From Phenylobacterium zucineum HLK1 (lineage in GTDB: Bacteria; Pseudomonadota; Alphaproteobacteria; Caulobacterales; Caulobacteraceae), in NCBI RefSeq assembly GCF_000017265.1, contig NC_011144.1, forward strand, positions 2,768,001 to 2,832,000: a DNA stretch of 64,000 nucleotides, in the 5' to 3' direction. Positions within the stretch are counted from its first letter, which is position 1. Each line of letters starts with the position of its first letter. Below, piece after piece: positions 1 to 9,113 of the stretch. Made by a program: the position numbers and the translations under genes. The notes below the pieces were generated by a model. The model had not been told where the DNA came from. It saw only the letters and a list, made by a program, of their open reading frames with translations, and did no database searches.

Positions 1-2
1 GG

Positions 3-1850
3 AAGCCGAAACCGATCACGGCGTTTCCAACCGCGCTGACGCTGCAATGGGACGAGCCGGAGACACTCGGCGAGGCCCTGGATCTCCACACCCGTCGCCA
101 TGGCGAGACCGTGTGGCACCTCGCCCGAGCCCTGCTCGCGCAGGGTCTGCCGGTCGATTACTACACCCTCAAGGTCTGGCGCCTGGGTCGGAAAGAACCT
201 GCCACCGCCAGAAGCTTCGAGATCCTCGCCGCCATCGAGCGCCGCTACCGGCTCCCCTCAGGCTATTTCCGGGAAAAGCTCCTCCACAGGACGCGGGCCG
301 TCCGCGGACTTCATCACGTGACGCCTTCAGACGCCGAGCGCAGACGTCTGGCCTGGCACCTGCCTGACGATTTCGATCAGCGCCCCCCTGCCGAGCGGGA
401 GGAGATCCTCGCCTGGGTGCGGGAGGTGGTGGTGTCCGGGGCCACTGAGTACCGGCGATATCAGCGGGAGAAGCTGCAGCACCGCTTTGCGTTCAGTTTC
501 GCCGCCTCAGACCGTCTCAGCTCCCGACCGGCAGAGCTTCAGCCGCCGCCCGCGCTGGCGGAGGAGATGGCCGCCTACGTCTCGTTCAAGACGTCAACCA
601 TGACACCGCGCGGCTACCGCCGCCGAACAAGCTGGGGCGCCGTATCGGCTGACCAGAAGAGCGCCCATCTCGGGCTCCTGTTCGGCGCCCTCGCCGCAGC
701 ACCTGATGGCCCGGTGCGGGGCGCCGGCGTCCCACGCGATGCGCTGTGTTTTAGCCTGCTCGTCTTCCCGGCGGTCTGGGACTGGTACCTGCGCTGGCGC
801 GAGGAGCGCCGGGGATTCTTCACCTCCTGGGAGGTGGACATGCTGGTGAGCGGCGCGCTGGCGCTCACGTCGCCGGAAACAGGCTGGCTGACGCAGACGC
901 CAGCCCTCGCAGGGCGCCTCGTCGCCATTCCAGGCCTGATCACGGAAGCAGAGATCGAACAGGTGCGCCGCGACTGGCCGGCCGCCTGCGCCAGTCTGAC
1001 AACACATGCGCGCGCCCGCGCCCGGGAGATCAAGGCTGCGCGGCGCGTGCATCACGATCCCTTCGAACCGATCCTCCCGGTCCTGGAGGCTGCAAGCCCC
1101 GTCGGCGAGTATCGCAAGATCGCCGACGAGATCCTCAGGCGGATGCCGTGCCGGCGACGCTACGCCAGGCCAGCAGCAGAGGCGGTCCGCGCCTTCCTGA
1201 TGATCCGCCTGGGCCTGCATCTCGGCTTCCGGCAGCGAAACCTCCGAGAGCTTCTGTTCTGCCCGCGAGGATCTCGTCCGACGTCTGAGCGCCAGCTCGC
1301 CGACCTGCGGCGCGGCGAGCTCCGATGGAACGATCAGCATGGCGGCTGGGAAGTCTTCGCCCCGGCCGCTGCGTTCAAGAATGCGAAGTCATCCTTCTTC
1401 GCCGGCCGCCCCTTCAGCATGGTGCTGCCGGACCTTGGCGGGCTCTACGCACATATCGAACTCTGGCGTGAGTGCGACCGCGCGCTGCTCATCGGCCCCG
1501 CCACCGATCCCGGCACCTTCTTCGTAAAGTCGGCGAAGCGCTCCAGCTCCACCGCCGCCTACAACCAGAACACCTTCTATGAGGCATGGCGCCTGGCGAT
1601 CCAGCGCTACGGCGTACGCAATCCGTGGACCGGCCGCGGCGCGATCACAGGCCTCCTGCCGCATGGTCCGCACAGCGTCCGGGACGTTCTGGCCACCCAC
1701 GTTCTCAAACAGACAGGCTCGTACGAGCAGGCCAGCTACGCGATCCAGGACACCCCGGAGATGGTGGCGAGCCACTACGGACGTTTCCTCCCGCAGGACA
1801 AGGCGGCGATCGCAGCCGAGGTGCTGAACCGTGTATGGGCGGACAGCTGA
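3..1850 (+). CDS. Tyrosine recombinase/integrase-like protein, 5'-partial
   Basis: The reading frame is open from base 3, so the start lies upstream of the window. At least 615 residues are visible, long for an integrase. The C-terminal third has the tyrosine-recombinase catalytic layout: an Arg-rich helix (HLGFRQRNLREL, about base 1218), a Lys strand (AFKNAKSS, about 1375), the box H-S-V-R-D (about 1671) and a final Tyr in ASHYGRF (about 1770). The N-terminal part resembles no family I can name. It would cut and rejoin DNA in the cytoplasm and could have mobilised the adjacent defence genes. It converges on the DUF4420 gene with 14 bp between stops. The recombinase-fold call is good; its actual target is unknown. 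Confidence 0.72.
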   Translation, partial: KPKPITAFPTALTLQWDEPETLGEALDLHTRRHGETVWHLARALLAQGLPVDYYTLKVWRLGRKEPATARSFEILAAIERRYRLPSGYFREKLLHRTRAVRGLHHVTPSDAERRRLAWHLPDDFDQRPPAEREEILAWVREVVVSGATEYRRYQREKLQHRFAFSFAASDRLSSRPAELQPPPALAEEMAAYVSFKTSTMTPRGYRRRTSWGAVSADQKSAHLGLLFGALAAAPDGPVRGAGVPRDALCFSLLVFPAVWDWYLRWREERRGFFTSWEVDMLVSGALALTSPETGWLTQTPALAGRLVAIPGLITEAEIEQVRRDWPAACASLTTHARARAREIKAARRVHHDPFEPILPVLEAASPVGEYRKIADEILRRMPCRRRYARPAAEAVRAFLMIRLGLHLGFRQRNLRELLFCPRGSRPTSERQLADLRRGELRWNDQHGGWEVFAPAAAFKNAKSSFFAGRPFSMVLPDLGGLYAHIELWRECDRALLIGPATDPGTFFVKSAKRSSSTAAYNQNTFYEAWRLAIQRYGVRNPWTGRGAITGLLPHGPHSVRDVLATHVLKQTGSYEQASYAIQDTPEMVASHYGRFLPQDKAAIAAEVLNRVWADS

Positions 1851-1864
1851 GCGAACGGCCGCCG

Positions 1865-2845
1865 CTACCCCAGCTGCGCAGCTCGTCGGATGTCGCGCCG
1901 CACGTCGGCTACGTCGAGGTAGGGGAGATTGGCGAGGCTGATCGTGTAGCGGATCGCCAGAACACCGTCCGGAAGAACGAAGTCCGCAGGCAGTCGCGGA
2001 AAATCGTCGTCGACCTCGAAGATCTGGGCGTCCCTCAGATGGCAGCGCACCAGGTCCGGCGACCTGCGCATCTCTTCCGACCAGTCGAGGCCGCTCAGGC
2101 GCAGGAGGAAACCATCGAGCGCCGCCGGATCCGCACGGAGCGCTTCGACGAGCTGATCGGCCAGCGAGGCCACGGAAACGACGCCCATCGCGGATTCTTC
2201 GAGCTGGACGGACGCGAGCATCAGGCGGCGGTCTTCCGGCGTCCGCAGCTGATCGACGCGTGAGATCTCGTGTTCGTGGCGACTGCGGGTGGTCGCCTTC
2301 ACTTCCATGTGGAGCCGGGGCGTCACGAAGTCATGCCGCTCTCTGTCCGGCCCGCTCCAGTAGTGGACCGCGTCCGGGCCGAGCGCGGGCAGCCATAGGG
2401 TCTGAAGCATCAGGAGTTCGCCGATGGCCCCGATCTGGGCGCTGCGCGACATGGGCTGGCGGACGGGCCGCCAGGCGGTCTGCCAGCGCTGAACGATGAC
2501 AATGGCGGCCGCCCAGGGGTCGCGACCGTCCGTCAGGATCGCGTCGGCCAGCTCTGAGCACAGAGTCGCGAACATGCGCTCGTGAGCGGCTGGCGAACAG
2601 AGATCCAGACACACCTGATCGCCGAGACGTCGCTCTCGTAGTCGAAGGCCGTTGTAATCCTGTGGCAGGCTGCGGGTTGGCGGCCCCTGAACCGGCGCAA
2701 GCAGATGCAGATCCCCCGACGCGCTGACCGCCAGGCTCAGCGAAGTCTCCACGCCTGCGTGCACGAGCGGCGCCGTTGCGACCTGATCTTCCCCGACGGG
2801 CCGGCTCGCGCGAAGCGCGCGCCAGGTTTCGATCCAGTCGCTCAT
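1865..2845 (-). CDS. PD-(D/E)XK motif protein, DUF4420 family
   Basis: A 326-residue protein of the DUF4420/PD-(D/E)XK family, regularly found in operons with Z1 and MutL-like ATPases. The nuclease signature is visible: a helix Glu in IGAIGELLML (about residue 145), then HDF...HMEVKATTRS (about 172-188), giving the Asp and the E-x-K of the active site. It is the likely DNA-cleaving subunit of the restriction module. Its ATG overlaps the stop of the Z1 gene in an ATGA tetranucleotide, so it is the last cistron of a tightly coupled three-gene operon. Family assignment is from motif and context; cleavage activity is inferred. Confidence 0.82.
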   Translation of the reverse strand: MSDWIETWRALRASRPVGEDQVATAPLVHAGVETSLSLAVSASGDLHLLAPVQGPPTRSLPQDYNGLRLRERRLGDQVCLDLCSPAAHERMFATLCSELADAILTDGRDPWAAAIVIVQRWQTAWRPVRQPMSRSAQIGAIGELLMLQTLWLPALGPDAVHYWSGPDRERHDFVTPRLHMEVKATTRSRHEHEISRVDQLRTPEDRRLMLASVQLEESAMGVVSVASLADQLVEALRADPAALDGFLLRLSGLDWSEEMRRSPDLVRCHLRDAQIFEVDDDFPRLPADFVLPDGVLAIRYTISLANLPYLDVADVRRDIRRAAQLG

Positions 2846-5196
2846 GAGGCGACGCCGCGATTGACGATGGCGCTGGATTGACCGTCTGAGGTGTAAGGCA
2901 GGCTCAGGGCGACGCCGATCACGGCGTCGAGGTTCTCAACCCCGAGCGGCTCAGGGTCGAGGGGGTAGACCATCAGCAGGCCCTGGGTGGGAGACCGGGC
3001 GGACCGCATCGCCTGGGCGTCATAGTTGCCCGAGGCGCGAACATAGGCGTCCGGTCCCCCGGGAAGGTCGGCGCCTTCGTGCCGCGGATCGATGAGGATG
3101 CCGATCGCCTCGCTGCTGATCCGGCTGCGGGTGACGACGCGGGTGGAGATACCCCCGATGCGCACCTCGGTCCCGCGCTGGGCCGACGCCAGCAGCACGG
3201 ACCAGTCCACCAGTTCGCCCTCCGCGGCGCGCTGGATGATCCAGTCGGCGATCGCCTCCCCTCGCATCGCCACTGCATCGGGATGAGCCTGGAAGAGCCG
3301 CAGAAAGTCGGCCACGGTCTCGGGAGGAAGATCCCGGAACAGCTGTCCGCCGGCGACCTCGCGTCCAGGCCCGCAGAGCCCGATGAGGCGGTCGGCGAGC
3401 CGTCGATTGGTCTCCAGCCGGGTGTGGTCATGCAGCGGCAGAATCACGGTCTGCGGATGCTCGCCCGACCACGAGAGGGTCAGGGTCTCGGCCATGGCGG
3501 CCTTGTTCTTCGCCGTCAGCAGGAGCGCGCTGTGCGAGCGCAGGCGAATGGCCATCTCGGAGGGCCTGCGGCCGGCGCGATAGAGAGCCTGGAGGCTGTC
3601 CCGCAGGCTCTCTTCAACGAGCGCCAGCTCAGTGAACCACTGCGCGATCCCGTCGGTCGTCCAGATCCTGATCAGATCCTCGTAGCCTGTGCGGAAGCCG
3701 TACCACCGCGCCATCTGGAGCAGGGTGTCAGCCATCGACGCAGTTCTGAGGAAGTACGAGACCGTCAGGCCTTCCAGGGTCAGGCCGCGCGACAGCCGGT
3801 TCCCGCCCACGGCGATGATGTGCCGCGCCGGACGTGTGTCGTATTCGAGGTTTTCCCCCGTGACGCTGTTGAGCTCCAGGACGTCGAGACTCCGCAGCAC
3901 TGAGATCGCCGCCTGCGCCGTGGCCTGCGGGTCCAGGGGGGTCGACACACCCCGGAAATGGGTTTCGAGCGCTTCGACGAACAACGCGGTCAGGTCGTGG
4001 CCCTGGCGCATCGCCTCGAGCCAGAGATCCACCTGGGCCTCAATCGCGGCGCGCACCTGGGTCTGGTCTTCAACCCGCACGCTCACGTGAACCAGCATCG
4101 TGTGCGGCTTGCCCTGAAGCCCAGGACGTCCTTCCCGGATCGCCCCTGCGAGGCAGAAGGCCAGAATGGCGTCGGTCAGCGAGTTCGGCAGCAGCTGCTC
4201 TTCGGCGCGCACCGTAACGGGCCTTGCGCTCCGGCGAGTGGTCGCCTGCCGAAGCGCGCTGACGTCCTCGTCCGGCACCCGCCGGAAAACGTCTCGTCCC
4301 TGAGCGGAGACCCCGAACAGCTCCTCCGTCCCGGTGTAGCCTTCCGGGCGAGGCAGCTGCAGGGCGAAGTCGCGTGGAAACAGGTCTTCGCCGACGTCTC
4401 GATCGACTGCGTCGGGATCGATGAAGATGTTCGCGAACGGCGTGGCGGTGTAGGCCACGTAGGCGGCCTGTGGGGCACGTCCAAGCATCGAGCGGATGAG
4501 GGCGTTCGTCGCGCTGGGTCCGGCGCCGCTTGGCGCCGCCGTGGTCCCCTCTGAATCCAGGGAGGGGTCAGGCGCCCGATTGGCCCGCGTGTTGATCGAA
4601 GCCTGATCCGCTTCATCGTCGATGAGCAGCACGGGCACGCCCTGCAGGCGCGACGCGACCGCCTCGAGCCACCCATCCAGGCGCTTCAGGACGGGTACGT
4701 TCTTCTTGGCCACGATCAGGAAGGCGCCGTCGTCGGCCAGCACATCTTCCTCGGGTTCGCGGAAGTCGCCCTCGCGCGTGGTCAGCAGACGCCAGCGCGG
4801 CCCGCCGGGTTCATCGACGCCGACAAGCTCTTCTTCGAGCCGCACCTGGGTCTGATTGCGAAGGGCGTCGTGAATGCCCGAAAGCACGATCACCAGGCGG
4901 TAGCCAGCGTCGACGGCGCGGGCTGCGACCGCCGTGTAGTTGGCGGTCTTGCCGCTCTGCACGTAGCCCACCACGAGCCCGCGCCCCTGGAATGCGCTGG
5001 TCTGCCTCGGATCCGGCAGGTGCCGCAGCACGCGCGCAGATTCAGAGGCGAGACTCTCGACCTGCGCCGGCTTCCACCGGCCCCCACCAAGCAGCCTGCG
5101 CTCGAGACGCCGCCAGGCGCCCTCCGGCGGATCGCCAAGCGTGTCCGTCCAGCTGACCTGGGCAGGTCTCAAGTCGTAGACACGCGCGATGGTCAT
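2842..5196 (-). CDS. Z1 domain-containing P-loop ATPase
   Basis: A 784-residue Z1-domain protein. Walker A is GYVQSGKT (about residue 77) and Walker B is LLIDDEAD (about 194), the layout of a superfamily-II-like ATPase. Later segments such as AYTATPFANIFID and GGNRLSRGLTLEG match helicase-like motifs. Z1 proteins are known companions of MutL/MORC-type GHKL ATPases and restriction nucleases in phage-defence operons and probably act as the DNA-translocating or remodelling motor. Both ends overlap neighbours by ATGA, so expression is coupled to the ATPase upstream and DUF4420 downstream. The family is secure; the mechanism is inferred. Confidence 0.88.
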   Translation of the reverse strand: MTIARVYDLRPAQVSWTDTLGDPPEGAWRRLERRLLGGGRWKPAQVESLASESARVLRHLPDPRQTSAFQGRGLVVGYVQSGKTANYTAVAARAVDAGYRLVIVLSGIHDALRNQTQVRLEEELVGVDEPGGPRWRLLTTREGDFREPEEDVLADDGAFLIVAKKNVPVLKRLDGWLEAVASRLQGVPVLLIDDEADQASINTRANRAPDPSLDSEGTTAAPSGAGPSATNALIRSMLGRAPQAAYVAYTATPFANIFIDPDAVDRDVGEDLFPRDFALQLPRPEGYTGTEELFGVSAQGRDVFRRVPDEDVSALRQATTRRSARPVTVRAEEQLLPNSLTDAILAFCLAGAIREGRPGLQGKPHTMLVHVSVRVEDQTQVRAAIEAQVDLWLEAMRQGHDLTALFVEALETHFRGVSTPLDPQATAQAAISVLRSLDVLELNSVTGENLEYDTRPARHIIAVGGNRLSRGLTLEGLTVSYFLRTASMADTLLQMARWYGFRTGYEDLIRIWTTDGIAQWFTELALVEESLRDSLQALYRAGRRPSEMAIRLRSHSALLLTAKNKAAMAETLTLSWSGEHPQTVILPLHDHTRLETNRRLADRLIGLCGPGREVAGGQLFRDLPPETVADFLRLFQAHPDAVAMRGEAIADWIIQRAAEGELVDWSVLLASAQRGTEVRIGGISTRVVTRSRISSEAIGILIDPRHEGADLPGGPDAYVRASGNYDAQAMRSARSPTQGLLMVYPLDPEPLGVENLDAVIGVALSLPYTSDGQSSAIVNRGVAS

Positions 5197-7238
5197 GCGC
5201 CCGCTGCGTCGTCGATCAGCGCCTGCTGGGCGTCAACTCGGTCGAGATCCTCCAGGAAGGCGACCAGCGCCTCTCGCGCCACCGGGTCGGACGCGACCGC
5301 GTCGGCCAGCTCGCCCAGGGCCGGGCTGAGCCCGCTGACCTGCAGCGTCCGTTCACCGGTCAGACCTTCCACCAGCTGCCAGGCGAACTTGGTCGACGTC
5401 ACCCTGCGAAACACCACCTGTGGGGTCGGCGGCGGCGGCGCGGATGGCGGTGATGGGTTCGGGCTCGGCCCGCCAGAGGGCGGCGGGCCGCCTGGCCCCG
5501 GCGATGGCGCCGGACCACCCGGCCCGCCGGGCCCTGGCGCTGCCGGCGGAACTGGCGGCGCCGGGGGCGGCGCGGGCCTGCGCCCGAACTTCGCGAGGCT
5601 GGCCTTCCGCACCGTCTCCGCGAGGGGCTTGATCTGCTTCTGCAGGAAGGCGGGCAGCTGAACCCTCTGTTTGGAGATGTCGATGTTGAACGCTTCGTCG
5701 AGCGCCGGCGGAATGTCGAGGATCACCCGGGCGAGCTTCCGCTTTTCGTCCATGGTCGCCCACATGTCGTGCCACCCGCCCCAGCGGATCAGGCGATCAT
5801 TGCGGTAGAGAAAGAGCCCCTGGGTCTCGTTGCGCTTGCCCCAGTAGCCGATCTTGTCGGCGGCCGCCTGCCAGCCTTCGCCGTGATAGTCGCGCAGCTC
5901 GTCCTCATGCGGCAGCAGGATGGGCTCGACGCGAACCTCCGCCGTGCCCCCCGGGTGCTCAACCTTCAGGGTCTTGGCGTCGTAGTGCTCCGTCAGAGGA
6001 TGGCTGGCGGGGCCATTGCTTTCGACCTCCGTCCCCTGGACCCAGATCTTCAGGGGCGGGCGTCCGCGGGCGTCGCCGTCTAGAAAGCGGTGGAAGACGA
6101 GCCCCAGATGGCGGCTCAGATCCTGGATCTCCGCCACGAACGGCGGCACGCCGCGCGCCGCCGGCGCGACCATCGGCGCCTTCATATCCTTCCAGAGCAC
6201 CACCGTGCCGCGTTCCTTCGGGTCGGCGACCTCCCGCTCCCAGGCGTCGAGCGGGGTCTCGTCGACCTCGAAGTTCGCCATGTCGTCGGAATCCCAGCCC
6301 AGGTGCCGGATCGAACCGCCAGCCTGCCGCGTGATCACCTTGAAGCGGCGCGCCTGCGACCAGGAAGCGCCCTTCAGGCCGAAGCCGAACTTGCCCAGAC
6401 TGCGGGGACCATAATCCGCCGCGCCGCCGATCCGCAGCGCCTCATCGAGCTCTTCAGCCGACATGCCGACGCCGTTGTCGCGGATCGTCATCCAGCGGCC
6501 GTGGCCGCCATTCGGCTGGCCGAAGGTGATGTGGATCTCAGTCGCCTGGGCGGAGATGGAGTTGTCGATCAGATCGGCGACGGCGCTGACAAGCGTGTGA
6601 CCCGCGGCGCCGAGGATCTCGGCGAGCCGCGTCCCGCCCGGAAGAAGACGCCGCCGGCCCGATGGCGTGGACGACGGCTCGGGCTCGGGCGCGCTGTCGG
6701 GGGGCGTCGTGGTCATCTTGGGATCCTTAAGAGCAGGGCCGCTGAACAGGTCGGGCCGTGCTTCAGCCAGAAGTCGGTGAATCCTGGGCGCCTCATCGTG
6801 CTGCAGCGCGATCATGCCCGCCCGGGCGAGGCCGGACGTCATGCCGTCAGCCTGGATCGCCAGCGCCAGGGAGGATCCCTTCGGAAGAACGATCCAGGCC
6901 CCGGTGGCGGGCTGGATGCCCGCATCCACTTCCATGACGAACAGGCAGCCCGGCTCGACGAAGTCATACAGCTCGTCGACCGGACAGTTGCCCTCGAGCC
7001 GCCAGTTCTTCGCCTGTCGCTTGAGGGAGTGGTCCAGTCGGCTCGGGCCCTGATCGGTGTCGTAGACAAGGCTCAGCGGTATGCGATCGCTGTCCGCGGC
7101 CGTCGGGAACACCCGGTCCACCACCTCGCCGTCGAAGTTGATCGCGCGCTGCCGGGAGCCCTCGCGACCGCTGCGGCGATAGGCGTGGAACATGCCCAGT
7201 TCGCTGTGCTGCAGCTCCCTCAGGATCAGAAACTTCAT
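5193..7238 (-). CDS. GHKL (MutL/MORC-like) ATPase with N-terminal accessory domain
   Basis: A 681-residue protein starting at the ATG at 7238; the frame is open further upstream, but that part lies in the promoter region and looks non-coding. Residues 1-170 form a domain I do not recognise. A Ser/Pro/Thr linker follows, then a GHKL ATPase core: N-box VADLIDNSISA (about 213), IRDNGVGM (about 246) and G2 box GKFGFGLKG (about 273). A long Pro/Gly-rich linker (about 545-600) precedes a C-terminal helical region. GHKL ATPases of this type accompany Z1 and DUF4420 in restriction-modification loci. It is the first gene of the minus-strand operon and overlaps the Z1 gene by 4 bp. A second start within the gene (6716) could give a shorter form. 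Confidence 0.83.
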   Translation of the reverse strand: MKFLILRELQHSELGMFHAYRRSGREGSRQRAINFDGEVVDRVFPTAADSDRIPLSLVYDTDQGPSRLDHSLKRQAKNWRLEGNCPVDELYDFVEPGCLFVMEVDAGIQPATGAWIVLPKGSSLALAIQADGMTSGLARAGMIALQHDEAPRIHRLLAEARPDLFSGPALKDPKMTTTPPDSAPEPEPSSTPSGRRRLLPGGTRLAEILGAAGHTLVSAVADLIDNSISAQATEIHITFGQPNGGHGRWMTIRDNGVGMSAEELDEALRIGGAADYGPRSLGKFGFGLKGASWSQARRFKVITRQAGGSIRHLGWDSDDMANFEVDETPLDAWEREVADPKERGTVVLWKDMKAPMVAPAARGVPPFVAEIQDLSRHLGLVFHRFLDGDARGRPPLKIWVQGTEVESNGPASHPLTEHYDAKTLKVEHPGGTAEVRVEPILLPHEDELRDYHGEGWQAAADKIGYWGKRNETQGLFLYRNDRLIRWGGWHDMWATMDEKRKLARVILDIPPALDEAFNIDISKQRVQLPAFLQKQIKPLAETVRKASLAKFGRRPAPPPAPPVPPAAPGPGGPGGPAPSPGPGGPPPSGGPSPNPSPPSAPPPPTPQVVFRRVTSTKFAWQLVEGLTGERTLQVSGLSPALGELADAVASDPVAREALVAFLEDLDRVDAQQALIDDAAGA
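6716..6728 (-). promoter_or_regulatory. Internal ribosome binding site and ATG in the GHKL ATPase gene
   Basis: Reading the minus strand, AAGGA (6728-6724) sits 7 nt before an in-frame ATG at 6716. That is a better Shine-Dalgarno than the one before the 7238 start. Initiation here would yield a product of about 507 residues holding the GHKL core without the N-terminal domain. The position falls exactly at the domain boundary. Use of this start is inferred. Confidence 0.35.
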
Positions 7239-7373
7239 CAACGCCCCTGACGCGCCTGCGCGCCGAACCAACTGTCCGCACCCTAGGCGAACACCGGCAT
7301 GCCTCACAATCCATGGTGAGGCGCTGGCGCAGGCGCGCTCCAGGCGTGTCCCGTGCGACATCGCGGACGACGC

Positions 7374-7393
7374 AGGTATGCACAGGTCTGCAC
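7374..7393 (+). repeat. Tandem 10-bp direct repeat, candidate RHH operator
   Basis: AGGTATGCAC is followed immediately by AGGTCTGCAC, one mismatch in ten, i.e. two half-sites on the same face of the helix. It lies in the 210-bp divergent promoter region between the GHKL ATPase (start 7238) and the ribbon-helix-helix gene (start 7449). Tandem half-sites like this suit a small RHH dimer. Operator function is inferred. Confidence 0.4.
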
Positions 7394-7448
7394 ACTTCTG
7401 TTGACGCCCGACTCCCTGATGCAGAGGCTTGGAGGAGGAGACGAATCG

Positions 7449-7625
7449 ATGAGCCAGCCGGTCCGCGTTCAGGTGTTGATCCCCGTCGAGGAGGCGGGCC
7501 GGTTCGAGGCGTTCTGCCAGGACCGCGGCCACAAGAAGTCGACGCTGATCGCCCGCCTCATCCGTGACCACCTCGACCGCGAGGGATACGGCCGCCAGGA
7601 ACGGGCGAGCGGGCGCGCAGGGTGA
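7449..7625 (+). CDS. Small ribbon-helix-helix (CopG-like) protein
   Basis: A 58-residue protein with an excellent Shine-Dalgarno (GGAGGAGGA, spaced 8-9 nt) before the ATG. The N-terminal strand RVQVLIPVEEA followed by two helices (EAFCQDRGH, KKSTLIARLIRDHLDREGY) is the ribbon-helix-helix pattern of small transcriptional repressors and antitoxins. Its TGA overlaps the methyltransferase ATG (TGATG), so the two are co-translated. The position first in the operon, divergent from the ATPase/nuclease operon, suggests a controller balancing methylation against restriction, the job a C-protein does elsewhere. That role is inferred. Confidence 0.7.
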   Translation: MSQPVRVQVLIPVEEAGRFEAFCQDRGHKKSTLIARLIRDHLDREGYGRQERASGRAG

Positions 7626-9112
7626 TGAGCAAAGACCCGACTGTCCTGGCGCGCATCGCACGTCTGAAGTCCGGCGCGCCGCCCCGCGTCCTGGACCTGT
7701 TCTCAGGCTGCGGCGGGCTGTCCCTCGGCTTTCACGCCCAGGGGTTCGATATCGTCGCCGCTGTCGAGTTTGATCCGGCGGCGGCTGCGTCTCATGGGGC
7801 CAACTTCCATCCGGAAGATCCGCGTCATGGACGACCGAGGGATATCACCAGACTGACTCCGGAGCAGCTGGCGCTTGAACTCGATCTCGGTCCTGTCGAG
7901 CAGGCCGTCGATGTACTGGTGGGCGGCCCACCCTGTCAGGCGTTTGCCCGCGTCGGCCGTTCAAAGCTGCGGGAGATCGCCGAGCATCCCGAAGCTTTCA
8001 GGCTGGATGCGCGAGCCCGTCTCTATCTCGAGTACCTCCGCTACGTTCAGGCCTTTCTGCCGCTCGCCGTGGTGATGGAGAACGTCCCGGACGTCCTCAA
8101 TCACGGCGGCCAGAACGTGGCAGAGGAGACCCGCACCTTCCTCGAAGAGCTGGGCTATGACGTAAAGTACAGCCTTCTGAACGCCGCCTTTTACGGCGTG
8201 CCGCAGATGCGCGAGCGGATGATCCTGATCGCGACGCGGCGGGAGCTGGGCGTAGAGATCCGGTTCCCGGCTCCCACCCATCACATTGAGCTTCCGCCCG
8301 GCTACGCGGGAAGCCGGCAGGTGGCGCTGAAGCTGCTCAATCAGGGCGCGCTTCTCGATACGGCGCCAGGCTATCAGCCAGCCCTGTCGCCCGACCGGAG
8401 CCTTCCGTCGGCTGTGACTGCAGCGGAGGCGCTCGGAGATCTGCCCGAGATCACCGGACACCTTCGGGGCGAAATCCGGCGCGGCGCCCGACGGTTTGAC
8501 GCGCTGGTTCGCTATCCGCACGAGCCACGCTCCGACTACGCGACCCTGATGCGCTCCTGGCCAAGCTTCGAGAACGCCGAAGGCGTGCGGGATCATGTGA
8601 TCCGCTACCTTCCGCGGGACTGGAAGCTTTTCGGGCGTCTGCGGCCCGGGGACCAGTATCCCGAAGCCCATGCCGAAGCCGTGAGAATGTTCAACGAGGC
8701 GCTTCGCGATCTGCAGGTACAGGGTCGGGCGCCGCGGCCGCACAGCGCCGAATGGCGGCAGCTTCGCGCGTCGATCGTGCCCCCATACGACGTCGGAAAG
8801 TTTCCGAACAAGTGGCGGAAGATGGAGCCGGACCTTCCCGCCAGAACGCTGATGGCGCATCTGGGGAAGGACAGCTACAGCCACATTCACTATGACAGCG
8901 CTCAGTCCCGCACCATCTCGGTTCGAGAAGCTGCGCGTCTGCAGTCGTTCCCCGATGGTTTTGTCTTCAAGGGCGCCATGAACGCGGCCTTCCGCCAGAT
9001 CGGCAACGCCGTGCCTCCCCTTCTGGCCCGGGCGGTCGCCGGCGAGATTGCAGCGGCGTTCCAGCGGGCGATGGCGCCTGATCGTCCGCGTACGGGCCGG
9101 CTGGCCGCCTGA
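7625..9112 (+). CDS. dcm: DNA (cytosine-5-)-methyltransferase, Dcm type
   Basis: A 495-residue C5 cytosine methyltransferase. Motif I is DLFSGCGGLSLGF (about residue 22), motif IV GGPPCQAF holds the catalytic Cys (about 101), motif VI is VMENVPDV, motif VIII is QMRERMILIA and motif X is FRQIGNAVPP near the C-terminus. It transfers a methyl group from S-adenosylmethionine to cytosine within a recognition site that cannot be read from sequence alone. The ATG at 7625 overlaps the RHH stop; a GTG lies one codon upstream. It is followed after 1 bp by vsr, the usual partner that repairs deaminated 5-methylcytosine. It protects self DNA in the restriction module. Confidence 0.95.
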   Translation: MSKDPTVLARIARLKSGAPPRVLDLFSGCGGLSLGFHAQGFDIVAAVEFDPAAAASHGANFHPEDPRHGRPRDITRLTPEQLALELDLGPVEQAVDVLVGGPPCQAFARVGRSKLREIAEHPEAFRLDARARLYLEYLRYVQAFLPLAVVMENVPDVLNHGGQNVAEETRTFLEELGYDVKYSLLNAAFYGVPQMRERMILIATRRELGVEIRFPAPTHHIELPPGYAGSRQVALKLLNQGALLDTAPGYQPALSPDRSLPSAVTAAEALGDLPEITGHLRGEIRRGARRFDALVRYPHEPRSDYATLMRSWPSFENAEGVRDHVIRYLPRDWKLFGRLRPGDQYPEAHAEAVRMFNEALRDLQVQGRAPRPHSAEWRQLRASIVPPYDVGKFPNKWRKMEPDLPARTLMAHLGKDSYSHIHYDSAQSRTISVREAARLQSFPDGFVFKGAMNAAFRQIGNAVPPLLARAVAGEIAAAFQRAMAPDRPRTGRLAA

Positions 9113-9113
9113 G

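Noticed and set aside
7239..7661. N-terminal extension of the GHKL ATPase to 7661
   Set aside because: It would overlap the RHH gene and the promoter region, and its composition does not look coding; ATG 7238 gives a sensible N-terminus.
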